This document shows, in pieces, positions 51,782-60,867 of a stretch of 64,000 nt of DNA. A program made the position numbers and the translations under genes. This DNA comes from Oscillatoria acuminata PCC 6304 (lineage in GTDB: Bacteria > Cyanobacteriota > Cyanobacteriia > Cyanobacteriales > Laspinemataceae). The stretch is from NCBI RefSeq assembly GCF_000317105.1, contig NC_019693.1, positions 3,286,001 through 3,350,000 of the forward strand. The letters run 5' to 3'. Under the pieces are notes generated by a model that made no database searches, was not told where the DNA came from, and saw only the letters and a list, made by a program, of their open reading frames with translations. Every line of letters starts with the position of its first letter. Position 1 is the first letter of the stretch.

Positions 51782-54028
51782 TTAACCATAGGGGACAAAA
51801 TTAACGCGACTGAGGGTATCGGCGTTAACCCCCATCAACACAGCTAATACTTCCCCAGTTCCGATCACGCGGAGTAATGTATCGGCACCCGACGCTTCCA
51901 CAGAGATTCCCTCAAATGATAAGGGAGCCGCTAACGCAATAAAATCCTCCCCTGGATTAAAATCTGTAATCAGATCGGTGCCATCTCCCGGTGCATAGAC
52001 AAAAGTATCTCGCCCGGGACCCCCTGCCAAGGTATCGCCACCCAAACCCCCGATAATAATGTCATCCCCACCCCCGCCATTGATCCCATTGGCGGCAGTG
52101 TTCCCCAAAATCAAATCATTAACAGGACTTCCCTGGAGGTTTTCAATGGTTGTCCCATAGGCAATATAGGTCCCATAGCTGCTGGCACTGTAAGGGAACT
52201 GGGTGGGATCATTAATTGCCAGGTAAGTGGAGGCATTCAGTGCACTCTGGTTGGTACTAACTCCCCCTTCGTTCATATCAAAAAAGTAGCTCCCGATCGC
52301 CGGTAACGCAGAAAAATCAAAGGTATCGATTCCCCCAGCATCCCAAATCGTTTGCTTGACGCCGATAAAGTTGTTGCCATCAAACCGATAGAGATCATTA
52401 CCGCTATTCCCCGTACTAAAACCATACAGGAACTGGAGTGCCCGGATGTCATAAGGCATGGGCGTACTGACTCCGACCCCAGCCGTATTGAAGCTCATCG
52501 CTGTGTTGCTATTGTTATCCTGAACAAAGGATAAGCGTGGACCCTGGGCTGGGAAGGTGGGCCGTTCTGCGAAGGCAAAACCAGCATAGTTATTAGGCTG
52601 CCTTAACCCTAAAGCATGACCAATTTCATGCACTAATCGTTGATAGCCAAAATTACCTGGACTCTGAGAAAACGAGAACTGCGGATCGATTTCATAATTC
52701 CGACTGAGGACGATATCTCCCCCAGTTTCCAGTCCAGGTGCATAGCTATAGGCGTAAACCGGATCGTTGGCAAATAAGATCCGGATCTGACCATTATTTG
52801 ACGGGCGGTCTGGAACCTCGACTAAGCTAAACGGCAGGACTTGATCATACTCCTGCATAATTTGGCGAACATTATTTTTAATCCCTTCGTTGACTTCCCC
52901 CACACCACTTTCAGGACCAGAATAACTCAGTGCACTGGCGGTTTCTACGAAACTGTAACTGAGGACCCCACCGACGGGAACGTTCCACTTGACAAAATTT
53001 TCCTCAAGTAGGGTGACTGAGGAAACTGGAGGGGGTGCATCGGTTGCGGGAGGCGCTCCTGGGGGAGGGGCTTGGGGAATCAGCAAGGAATTAATGGCGA
53101 TCGGGTCAAAATACTCAGACGATCGCCGACCCTCTTCGAGTCCTTCTAGGAGATATTGCTCCACCAGTTGAGGTAGGCTTAACCCTCTAGCCTGTAGATC
53201 TAGGTTATTGGCTAAATAGAATGAAGGATTGAAGTTTAAAGAAGGGCGACGTCCTTCTTGAATCCCGCTGAGTTGATAGTGGATGAGTAATTGTTCGCTC
53301 GTTGTTAATCCTGCTGCTTGCAGGTCTGGATTGTTTTCTCGGTAAAAATCGGGGTCAAAAATCAACGAAGACCGGCGATTTTCATTAATACCGAGGAGGG
53401 CAAAATGAGCGATCGCCTTTTGGCGATTATTCGGACCAAACGCTTCAGCTAACGCTGGATTTTGATTCAGATATAAAATCGGGTCGAAAAATGGCGAAAA
53501 ACTAACAGTCTGAAGCTGTTCGATGGGGACTCCTAGACCCTCCACATCTAAATCCGTCTCGATATCAAGCTGCGTCTCCAGAAACAGATTGAACAGGTTT
53601 CGATTCAGGGAGGGCGGTTGAGGTCGATTGGGGTCGAGGATAATAAAGGGAGAAACGGGTTGTTGAGAGACCGGAGTTAGCTGGGTAATAATCTCAGGAT
53701 CAAGCTGTTCGAGATTTCTCCGATAAAAATTGAGATCGAAAACGGGAGAAAATGATCGTCCTTGGTCAATGCCTACATTGATAAAGTGATCGAACAGTTC
53801 GCGATTATTTAACCCAGCTAGGTCAGGGTTGGTGAATCGATAAAAGTTTTGATCAAAGGGGACGATGATGCGACGTCCCTCTGCCACCCCTCGTTCTGTA
53901 AAGTGAGTCCGCAATTGGTCGGGATTGAGTCCGATCAAGTCGGGATTGGCAAGCAGATAGAGTTCCGCATTAAAATACTCGGTTTCAGGGGGTGCAAGCG
54001 CCAGACCCGGTAAAACACCTTGAACCAT
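51782..54028 (-). CDS. Multidomain RTX metallopeptidase-like protein
   Basis: A 748-residue, probably secreted protein with no classic signal peptide. Residues 20-315 hold about six degenerate repeats of the form FxxxFYxxNPDLxxxGxxEGRR. A Pro-rich linker follows. The peptidase-like domain has HEIGHALGLRQP at 467-478 and a Met-turn Met at 511 (SNTAMSFN). Gln477 stands where the third zinc ligand of HExxHxxGxxH should be. The C-terminus has PYDIRALQFLYG and one RTX calcium region (NGGGGDDIIIGGLGGDTLAGGPGRDTFVY). Family: serralysin-like M10. Type I secretion is usual for RTX proteins; no transporter is nearby. Confidence 0.85.
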   Translation of the reverse strand: MVQGVLPGLALAPPETEYFNAELYLLANPDLIGLNPDQLRTHFTERGVAEGRRIIVPFDQNFYRFTNPDLAGLNNRELFDHFINVGIDQGRSFSPVFDLNFYRRNLEQLDPEIITQLTPVSQQPVSPFIILDPNRPQPPSLNRNLFNLFLETQLDIETDLDVEGLGVPIEQLQTVSFSPFFDPILYLNQNPALAEAFGPNNRQKAIAHFALLGINENRRSSLIFDPDFYRENNPDLQAAGLTTSEQLLIHYQLSGIQEGRRPSLNFNPSFYLANNLDLQARGLSLPQLVEQYLLEGLEEGRRSSEYFDPIAINSLLIPQAPPPGAPPATDAPPPVSSVTLLEENFVKWNVPVGGVLSYSFVETASALSYSGPESGVGEVNEGIKNNVRQIMQEYDQVLPFSLVEVPDRPSNNGQIRILFANDPVYAYSYAPGLETGGDIVLSRNYEIDPQFSFSQSPGNFGYQRLVHEIGHALGLRQPNNYAGFAFAERPTFPAQGPRLSFVQDNNSNTAMSFNTAGVGVSTPMPYDIRALQFLYGFSTGNSGNDLYRFDGNNFIGVKQTIWDAGGIDTFDFSALPAIGSYFFDMNEGGVSTNQSALNASTYLAINDPTQFPYSASSYGTYIAYGTTIENLQGSPVNDLILGNTAANGINGGGGDDIIIGGLGGDTLAGGPGRDTFVYAPGDGTDLITDFNPGEDFIALAAPLSFEGISVEASGADTLLRVIGTGEVLAVLMGVNADTLSRVNFVPYG

Positions 54029-54223
54029 GATTTTTTCCTCTTGATTACAGTTTCATTAAAGTTGGCGGATGTACGACCTGCCCCATTGGATACTGATCAT
54101 GCCAATCGTGCCAAAAATTTCACGCTTTGCGATCGCCGGCGGTGATCCGAACCGATCGCCCAGTCGCCACTTCCCTTGTTTCATAGGCCAGCTTATGATA
54201 CCCAGGGATACCTTCCCAACCTT

Positions 54224-54973
54224 TCACAGGGATTGGAGGGTTTCGTCGAACAGTTGCTGGATCTGAGTCCAAGCATCAATGGCTGCTTCGGGATTGTAGC
54301 TTGATCGCCGATCACATAAAAACCCGTGGGTTGCCCCGGGGTATCGAATCACCCGGTGACGAATGCCCTGTTTTTGGAGTTCCGCTTCGATTTGGTTGAC
54401 TTGTTCGTTGGGGATTAACGGGTCCTCTGTTCCAAACAACAGGGCGATCGTCCCAGTAATTTCTGGGGTGACAGTTAAGCTGGGTTCCCCACCTCCGGGG
54501 GTCCAGTTGACAATCCCGGCCCCATAACAGGAGGCAGTGGCCTTAATTTCTGGAAGAGTCGAGGCAAGATAGGCTACATGGCCCCCAAAGCAAAACCCAA
54601 TACAGCCCATTGCCGTTGTTTTGACCGAAGGGAGGGTTTTCAGGTAATCCAGAGTCGCTTGGGTATCGCTTCTGAGTTCTGCAACCTGGGTTTGCTCTTT
54701 ATAGTGCCGTCCCAGGGTCAAGTCTTCTTCGGAGTAGCCCACTTCAAAGTTCGGTGCCGTGCGTTGGTATAATGCCGGGGCGATCGCCACATATCCCATT
54801 TTGGCGATTTTCTCCGTCACCTCTCGGATATGTTCGTTGACCCCAAAGATTTCCTGAAATACGATAATTCCGGGAAATGGCCCGACTCCCACGGGTTGCG
54901 CCAGATACGCAGAAATCAGTAAATCTGCATTCGGCACTTTGACATGAGCGCTTTTTATCTCTAAATCTGCCAT
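54224..54973 (-). CDS. Dienelactone hydrolase family protein
   Basis: A 249-residue alpha/beta hydrolase with a catalytic cysteine. The triad is Cys128 in GCIGFCFGGHVAYLAS, Asp184 in LLFGTEDPLIPNEQV and His216 in YPGATHGFLCDRRSSY. The oxyanion region is IIVFQEIFGVNEHIREV. The order matches dienelactone hydrolases, which open lactones such as dienelactone; cyanobacterial members have unknown physiological substrates. It is cytoplasmic, complete, and lies alone. Confidence 0.93.
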   Translation of the reverse strand: MADLEIKSAHVKVPNADLLISAYLAQPVGVGPFPGIIVFQEIFGVNEHIREVTEKIAKMGYVAIAPALYQRTAPNFEVGYSEEDLTLGRHYKEQTQVAELRSDTQATLDYLKTLPSVKTTAMGCIGFCFGGHVAYLASTLPEIKATASCYGAGIVNWTPGGGEPSLTVTPEITGTIALLFGTEDPLIPNEQVNQIEAELQKQGIRHRVIRYPGATHGFLCDRRSSYNPEAAIDAWTQIQQLFDETLQSL

Positions 54974-55367
54974 ATTCTTTTAGACTGGTTTGCCTTACAA
55001 CCTGGTTTTTCCATTAACTCCTATCTTGCACTTAAACGAATTGACTTCCATGCCTGAGTCCCCCTTTTACTCTTCCTACTTGATCGAGTAGCTAGGATGC
55101 CTCCTTTACTCCTGGACCCAAGGGATCTCTTTGGACCGCACGCCGTGACCCATTGTCACAATTCATGATTTTATCGCTCTTTTCTCCCAGATGGGTCAAG
55201 CATAACAGTTACTTCCTTTTAAAAAACCCTCAATGAGATTTCCCGCCTAAAATGCTAGACTTAAATAGAACTCAGTGGATTAGAACAACGATTTATCTCC
55301 CGAATTTGTACCCTAAAATTTCTGAGTGCTGTCCCGTTAATCTACTCAAACAAGAGGCAACTTAAGC
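54974..55367. other. Intergenic region with small inverted repeats
   Basis: About 394 bases between divergent genes. GTGACCCATTGTCAC (about 55147-55161) is a small inverted repeat that could be an operator for the nearby GntR regulator. No gene is supported. Confidence 0.4.
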
Positions 55368-55622
55368 GTGGAACAAACGACCCGAGGCTTAAGTCCAATC
55401 CTCTTTCACAAGCGGGATTTGATTCGTCCGGTCATCACAAGTATCCCCTTAAGGGGTGACTGGTATGCTTGGCGATCCCCCACTCGACAAACAGGCTTCT
55501 TCCTAGATACAAAAGAAGAGAGAGAACGCACAGCCGTCGTTGAAACGGTACGACGTCTCCCAAATCCCCGTCAGCAGCAGAATATCTCTAACCGTTTAAT
55601 CCGAGTGCCTTGGAGTCCTTAG
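55368..55622 (+). CDS. Small hypothetical protein upstream of gntR
   Basis: An 84-residue frame from GTG 55368, rich in Arg and Pro (LIRPVITSIPLRGDWYAWRS, PTRQTGFFLDTKEERERTAVV). There is no recognisable domain or strong ribosome site. Its stop (TAG 55620-55622) lies one base before the GntR start, so translational coupling is possible and lends it some weight. I cannot name a family; it may also be just an open leader. Confidence 0.4.
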   Translation: MEQTTRGLSPILFHKRDLIRPVITSIPLRGDWYAWRSPTRQTGFFLDTKEERERTAVVETVRRLPNPRQQQNISNRLIRVPWSP

Positions 55623-55623
55623 A

Positions 55624-56607
55624 ATGCTTCAGTTTCATATCAAGACCGAAAGCGAAATCCCTGCATCCACTCAGTTGTTTAATCAAATCCGCTTCGCGAT
55701 CGCCTCTCGACAAATTCCCCCCGGGGAAAAACTGCCGAGTACCCGCGCTTTAGCGATTCAAACGGGTCTGCACCGCAATACCATCTCTAAAGTTTACCGT
55801 CAACTCGAAGAACTCGGACTGGTAGACTCTCAAGCGGGTTCGGGCATTTACGTTCGCGATGAAAACCAAGAACGAGTGGTCCGGATGACCTCTCCCCTGT
55901 TTCAAAAATATCCCGATGCCTATAAAACGGTGAAACGGAGTTTAGATGAATTGCTGCAACAGGGATGTTCTCTCAATCAAGCGCGGGAACTATTTTTAAC
56001 CGAAATTGATTGGCGCTTGCGATGCAGTGCTCGGGTATTAGTCACCGCGCCAACTCACGATATTGGTGCAGGGCAATTAATGGCCCATGAAATCGAACAA
56101 GAACTCAAAATTCCCGTGCAGTTAGTTCCCCTGGAAGACCTCTCAAAGGCACTGGAACAGACTCCTACAGGAACCGTAGTCACGAGTCGCTATTTTTTCA
56201 ATAAGGCAGAAGAAGTTGCCGGTCCAAAATCAGTCCGGGTGATTCCAATTGATACTTATGACTATATGGAAGAGATGGAATTAGTCAAAACTTTACCCAA
56301 AAATAGTTATTTTGGGATTGTTTGTTTGAGTTTAGGAATTATGCGGGTTGCGGAAGTGATTATCCACAGTTTGCGCGGGGAAGATGTCCTGGTAATGACC
56401 AGTCAACCCGATGATGCCTATAAGGTGAATGCGGTGGTCCGGACTGCTCATACGATTATCTGTGATCAGCCGAGTTACAATAAAGTCCGAGGGGCCATCC
56501 ATGCGGCGCGAGAGGAAATGATTCGCGCCCCTCGGGTGTTTAAGACGGAGAATTATATTGGGGTGGACTCCCTGAATATGCTCAAACGGGAATTGGGGTT
56601 TGAGTAA
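55624..56607 (+). CDS. GntR-family transcriptional regulator
   Basis: A 327-residue regulator. The N-terminal winged helix (residues 1-78) has the GntR signature PASTQLFNQIRFAIASRQIPPGEKLPSTRALAIQTGLHRNTISKVYRQLEELGLVDSQAGSGIYV. The C-terminal part (about 130-327) is a ligand-binding domain unlike the aminotransferase of MocR types (ITTAPTHDIGAGQ-like, then YDYMEEMELVKTLPKNSYFGIVCLSLGIMRVAEVI). It is cyanobacterial in style. A GGAG site lies 8 bases before ATG 55624. The effector and target are unknown. Confidence 0.88.
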   Translation: MLQFHIKTESEIPASTQLFNQIRFAIASRQIPPGEKLPSTRALAIQTGLHRNTISKVYRQLEELGLVDSQAGSGIYVRDENQERVVRMTSPLFQKYPDAYKTVKRSLDELLQQGCSLNQARELFLTEIDWRLRCSARVLVTAPTHDIGAGQLMAHEIEQELKIPVQLVPLEDLSKALEQTPTGTVVTSRYFFNKAEEVAGPKSVRVIPIDTYDYMEEMELVKTLPKNSYFGIVCLSLGIMRVAEVIIHSLRGEDVLVMTSQPDDAYKVNAVVRTAHTIICDQPSYNKVRGAIHAAREEMIRAPRVFKTENYIGVDSLNMLKRELGFE

Positions 56608-56615
56608 CGGTAGAT

Positions 56616-57104
56616 TTAGCGATCGCCCTCTTCTGAGATGTCCGGCGATCGCATTGCTTCCCGTCCCAACATCATCAATCCTGCCACCCCCAATCCCACA
56701 AACCCCACATATTCAGACCAATATCTGAGCATCTGCTGCTTCACCGTCAGTCCCGGATGCATTGCTGTGATATAAAGCAACAGGGACATCAGCAGCAACG
56801 CTGAAACTCCCACAAACAGTAACCCGATTTGAATTCGCGCCGGTTTCAGGTCCTCATCCCCCACATCCTCCAGTTCCCGCTTAATTTGCTCGATTAGCGG
56901 GATTTGGACTTCGGCAGCATCTGCCTGGGAACTGGGTACAGAGAGATCCGCAAGGGCGATCGGCAAATTAGCAGATTCAGGGACTTCTAAATCTAGGGAA
57001 CCCTCCCTCACCGGCATTAATTCTAAAGGCGGTAACACTTCAGGTTCTGCAAATTCGAGCGTTTCAGGAAGAGTTTCAGGAATCCGTTCTGGTTGCCAAT
57101 CCAT
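56616..57104 (-). CDS. Small membrane protein, acidic N-terminus
   Basis: A 162-residue protein. Residues 1-90 are acidic and Pro/Glu-rich (PETLPETLEFAEPEVLPPLEL), probably disordered and cytosolic. Two hydrophobic segments follow (IGLLFVGVSALLLMSLLLYITA, about 92-113, and YVGFVGLGVAGLMMLG, about 131-147). I do not recognise the family. It converges on gntR with an 8-base gap, so both share little terminator space. Confidence 0.65.
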   Translation of the reverse strand: MDWQPERIPETLPETLEFAEPEVLPPLELMPVREGSLDLEVPESANLPIALADLSVPSSQADAAEVQIPLIEQIKRELEDVGDEDLKPARIQIGLLFVGVSALLLMSLLLYITAMHPGLTVKQQMLRYWSEYVGFVGLGVAGLMMLGREAMRSPDISEEGDR

Positions 57105-57351
57105 ATCGTCTTTGTCGATAAACCTATTTCTAGACTAACGTACCGAAAGAAAGACGGGCCAGAGTTCCGCCGATAGCTTGACAAATAACCCAGGCTGTGT
57201 TATTTACGAACAGTCTCCTAGGTTTGGAGTAACCCCTTCAGGGGTTGCCCTCTCAAGGTGTCATCCATAGACTAGCCATATCACAACCGGATTTGGGATC
57301 AACCCGGGTGATGGCGAATTCCCGATCAAGCTGCATCGATCGCCGATCGCT

Positions 57352-59061
57352 TTATAAACCTCCGTCATCGACAGAGGGATTCGGGTTAGGATTGGGATTG
57401 TCCAGATTAGACGGGCCCGATATCGGTTCTAAACGGTCTTCAGCAGGAAGATACCTATATTGTCCAATACTGAGCCAATCGCTGGGTTGAGTGCAATATT
57501 CCTGACCCTCCATCAAAATTGACACCACCCGATCGCCACAGGTTACGGGATTCAATCCCCATTCTTGGAGTTTCGCGAGATTGGGGTCTCCAGTCGGCGT
57601 CGGGGGATTGGGACTCGGTTGAGTCCGTTGTTGAGTCTGTTGCTGAGAAAGCGCGTGTTCTAGGAGGCGGATATTGTCCATCACCGTGTGGTATTGCCTC
57701 ATTTTACCCTCCGCTTGGAACAGGGGTGCGGCCCGACGCAGGTCCTCCAATGCACCGGGCCGATCGCGGTGATTGACCCGGATGGTGGCGCGGTTATTAT
57801 AAGCTATGGGATAGTTGGGATTAATCTCGATCGCCCGGTCATAATCCGCCAATGCCCCCATTTCATCCCCCAGGGATGCCTTGGCATCCCCGCGAACTAA
57901 ATAGGCTTTTTCATTCCCGGGATCCCGTTGGATTGCCTCAGTAGTATCGGCGATCGCCCCTTGGCGGTCCCCGACGAGATAATGCGCCAGACCGCGATTG
58001 TAATAGGGTCGCGAATCATTTGGATTGCGGGTGATTGCTTCACTCCAGTCAGCGATCGCCCCGGGATAGTCTCTAGTACGGATGCGGGCATTTCCCCGGT
58101 TAAAATAGGCATGATGCGCTTCGTCCCGATCCGGGTGTAGCTCCAGGGCCTGGGTAAAATCCGCCATCGCTCGACTCACATCTCCCTCCTCTAACCGCAT
58201 CAGTCCTCGGAGATTGTAATCTCTAGCAGTCCGGGGATTATTCAAATCAGTGGGTTGGTCTTGGGTTGGGGTATCATCCACCTGCAAGTTTGAGGAACTG
58301 ACCCCCACTTGCGACCCGATCGCCACAAAAGTTTCAATGGGAATCGCCGCATTAAATCCCGTTTTAATCGAGACTGAACCTCCCGTGGCGCTTTCCAGTT
58401 GACCCTCAATATCTCCTTGACCGTGAATGCCAATCACTCGACCTTCACTATCAAACACCGGACCGCCACTCATGCCGCCTTTGGTGACGGCATCGTAGCG
58501 CAGATTATATCCTTGAGGACGGTTGGTGGGACGACTGGTCACCATTCCCGAGGAAAATTCTGGGTCCCGTTGAGTGCCGACGCGATCGCCATCAAAAGCG
58601 GGATACCCAAACACATAAATTGGGGAACCCGGACCGATTGACCGAGAATCCCCCAAAGTCGCGACTGGATAGGAGGTACTGCTTTCAAAAGTGACCACGG
58701 CCAAATCCGGGTCCGTGGGGTTTTTTTGCAGCGATCGCACCTGGGTCACGGGATAGTCTCTGCCGTCAGCAGTGCGAACCGTATAATTAATATTGGGGCG
58801 ACAATTGAGCAGACAGGCCACATGGTGCGCCGTCAGGACCGTATAAACCGTCCCTTTTTTGTCGATGATCACCCCAGATCCACCCAAGGCCCCCCCCAAA
58901 TCGGCGTTAATTTGCACTGAGGTTTGTTGGGCAATTTGGAAAATTTCTGTGGCACTTTTGGCTTGGACCCCTGCCGGGACTATCACAGAGATGGCCGCCA
59001 CGGTTGCAGTTCCCATCAAGATGCACTGCAGGGAATCCCATCCAGACCGATTCCAATTCAT
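57352..59061 (-). CDS. Secreted trypsin-like protease with TPR repeats and Cys-pair module
   Basis: A 569-residue protein. A signal peptide is likely within residues 1-35 (LMGTATVAAISVIVPAGVQA). The chymotrypsin-fold triad is His79 (VLTAHHVAC), Asp119 (DPDLAVVTF) and Ser198 (KGGMSGGPVF). Residues about 285-450 are four to five TPRs (AYFNRGNARIRTRDYPGAIADWSEAI, PYYNRGLAHYLVGDRQGAIADTTEAI and so on). The C-terminal 80 residues hold a Cys-pair module (WGLNPVTCGDRVVSILMEGQEYCTQPSDWLSIGQYRYLPAEDRLEPI) shared with the 62353-63435 protein. It is probably periplasmic or extracellular. A second protease gene lies 47 bases upstream. Confidence 0.9.
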   Translation of the reverse strand: MNWNRSGWDSLQCILMGTATVAAISVIVPAGVQAKSATEIFQIAQQTSVQINADLGGALGGSGVIIDKKGTVYTVLTAHHVACLLNCRPNINYTVRTADGRDYPVTQVRSLQKNPTDPDLAVVTFESSTSYPVATLGDSRSIGPGSPIYVFGYPAFDGDRVGTQRDPEFSSGMVTSRPTNRPQGYNLRYDAVTKGGMSGGPVFDSEGRVIGIHGQGDIEGQLESATGGSVSIKTGFNAAIPIETFVAIGSQVGVSSSNLQVDDTPTQDQPTDLNNPRTARDYNLRGLMRLEEGDVSRAMADFTQALELHPDRDEAHHAYFNRGNARIRTRDYPGAIADWSEAITRNPNDSRPYYNRGLAHYLVGDRQGAIADTTEAIQRDPGNEKAYLVRGDAKASLGDEMGALADYDRAIEINPNYPIAYNNRATIRVNHRDRPGALEDLRRAAPLFQAEGKMRQYHTVMDNIRLLEHALSQQQTQQRTQPSPNPPTPTGDPNLAKLQEWGLNPVTCGDRVVSILMEGQEYCTQPSDWLSIGQYRYLPAEDRLEPISGPSNLDNPNPNPNPSVDDGGL

Positions 59062-59108
59062 AACTTTCCCCTCTCAGACACTTCAATCCATCGGATTACT
59101 CAGGACGA

Positions 59109-60020
59109 TTACAACCCCCCGGGACTCTCCTGACTCCGGTCCCAGGTTTTTTGCTGGAATCGGGCGATCGGAATTGCCCAACTTAAGGCTTCCATTTGCT
59201 GGAAAAGCGGCCAAGAGGGTATCGACCCATCGGCAAAAATAAACGCCTGAATGCCTTGGAACGGATATTTTGATTTGCCATTAATTGCGATTAAGGCACC
59301 GTGGCGATCAACCACTGGGCCTCCGCTCATCCCTTGGAGAACCTCATTGGTATAGCCAATTTGGTATCCCCCCTGGAGTGCTCGGGGCGATCGCATGACC
59401 ACCTGTCCAGTGGTGACCCGAAAGGCACTCACCCCCCAATCTCGGGTATCCTCCATCGCCACCAGGCGATCGCCCTCTTGGTGAAAGTACCAGGCGGGAA
59501 ATCCAGCGGCATACACCGGATCTCCCTCTAATACCGCATTTGAGTCAGCGATCTCCGCGACTCGGTACGAATGACGACTGGTAAATTGCACCAAGGCTAA
59601 ATCCAGATCCCCGAATTGGGGTAATGGCACCCACCAGGCGGCATAGTCCTGACCATCTGGAGTAATCACTCGGTAACCCTGATCCGGGGTATCCATAACC
59701 ACATGATGATTGGTCAGTACGGTATAAGTCTCCCCCTGGCGGGCCACGATCACTCCAGAACCCGACCCATTCTGGGTCAAAATTCGCACCGTCACCAGTC
59801 GGGCGATTTCTAAGGCCCAGGTCTCCTCACTCGGACCCCTCCAACCCGATGCCACCTCAACCCTCTCCCCTGGATGCCATTGGTTTGGAGCCAGGGGAGC
59901 GACTACGACGCTCCCCTCCCCCGATGCACCAGATATCACGGGAGCGATCGCCGGGTGAACCCCTAGACTGAACAGCATTCCTAGCAACATTTCATTGTTT
60001 TTGCTTGTTGTGGTTATCAC
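59109..60020 (-). CDS. Secreted trypsin-like serine protease
   Basis: A 303-residue protease. An N-terminal hydrophobic stretch (LLGMLFSLGVHPAIAPVISGA) may be a signal peptide. The triad is His105 (VLTNHHVVMD), Asp140 (FGDLDLALVQF) and Ser232 (LQGMSGGPVVDRHG). It is like the protease domain of the next gene but without TPRs or Cys module. It lies 47 bases upstream of that gene and about 65 bases after the COP23 gene, so the three may be one transcript. A hairpin lies in the upstream gap. Confidence 0.88.
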   Translation of the reverse strand: MITTTSKNNEMLLGMLFSLGVHPAIAPVISGASGEGSVVVAPLAPNQWHPGERVEVASGWRGPSEETWALEIARLVTVRILTQNGSGSGVIVARQGETYTVLTNHHVVMDTPDQGYRVITPDGQDYAAWWVPLPQFGDLDLALVQFTSRHSYRVAEIADSNAVLEGDPVYAAGFPAWYFHQEGDRLVAMEDTRDWGVSAFRVTTGQVVMRSPRALQGGYQIGYTNEVLQGMSGGPVVDRHGALIAINGKSKYPFQGIQAFIFADGSIPSWPLFQQMEALSWAIPIARFQQKTWDRSQESPGGL

Positions 60021-60022
60021 CC

Positions 60023-60047
60023 CTGTAGAGGGTTCACCCCTCTACAG
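60023..60047. terminator. Hairpin between COP23 and protease genes
   Basis: A perfect stem, CTGTAGAGGG at 60023-60032 and CCCTCTACAG at 60038-60047, loop of 5 bases. No T run on the minus strand. It could partly end the COP23 transcript or protect the mRNA end. Confidence 0.5.
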
Positions 60048-60084
60048 AGTTCAACTCTCAACCCTTGACCCTGGGTTTGGGGTC

Positions 60085-60777
60085 TTAAAGACCCGGATCA
60101 TCCTGATTTGTCGGATTATTCCACTGTTGCTGATGATGATCGTGGGTATTGTCCTGGGTCGATCCCATCGCATTCTTTTCCCACTCGCCTAAATCCACGT
60201 ATGTTTGATTTAAGCCGGTTTCGTAGATCACTCCCGCACTCGTATTGCCAGCGCTAATTTGTAGTAACTGTCCGAGAATTTGACCGGCGCGGTTGGCATT
60301 TTCCGGCTTCAGGGTAAAGAGCATATTATTGGCATTACAACTGTTCGCTCCGGTGGTCCCAATGGCACAAATGACAGTCTCTCCATTGACCATGCCGTGA
60401 GTCAACAACAGATTTTGCAGACGACCCCCATTGGCACTGACTGCGGTATTTAATTTCTGGGAAACGATACTGCAACGATTCTGGGGGTTGTATTGGTCGC
60501 CGAAATAGCTGGAACCCTGGGCAGTCCAGACGATCAAGGGAATACCCTGTCCCCCAGCACGTTGACCGACGGTGGCATAGTTACCTCCTTGGGGAAGGCA
60601 GCTAAAGGTCGTGCCGCCAGTGCTCGGGGGTTGGCTGCCACTACTGGGACCGACGCTGGGATTGGAGCTACTTCCCCCACCGACGTCAGGACGTGCCAGG
60701 GTGGTTGTACTGAATCCTACGGTACTTGCTAGGGCGAGAACTGTGGCGAAAACTGGTGCAAATAATTGTGATTTCAT
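60085..60777 (-). CDS. COP23-domain secreted protein
   Basis: A 230-residue protein. The signal peptide is SQLFAPVFATVLALASTVGFSTTTLA. A Ser/Gly-rich linker (GGGSSSNPSVGPSSGSQPPS) leads to the COP23 domain (FSCLPQGGNYATVGQRAGGQGIPLIVW, then GDQYNPQNRCSIVSQKLNTAVSANGG). The domain has cysteines at about 59, 102, 136 and 147. COP23 was first described as a circadian-oscillating membrane protein in Cyanothece/Synechococcus; its function is unknown. The His/Gln-rich tail (DNTHDHHQQQWNN) is unusual. Confidence 0.85.
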   Translation of the reverse strand: MKSQLFAPVFATVLALASTVGFSTTTLARPDVGGGSSSNPSVGPSSGSQPPSTGGTTFSCLPQGGNYATVGQRAGGQGIPLIVWTAQGSSYFGDQYNPQNRCSIVSQKLNTAVSANGGRLQNLLLTHGMVNGETVICAIGTTGANSCNANNMLFTLKPENANRAGQILGQLLQISAGNTSAGVIYETGLNQTYVDLGEWEKNAMGSTQDNTHDHHQQQWNNPTNQDDPGL

Positions 60778-60867
60778 GGCAAACTCCTATTGCAATTGGC
60801 TTGCAATTCGATAGCAATTGAATCAATATGTTGAGGGCCGATCGCTCCGATGAGATTTACAGCCCGT

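Noticed and set aside
60022-60048. Riboswitch before the protease gene
   Set aside because: Only one simple stem is visible; no conserved aptamer core can be recognised.
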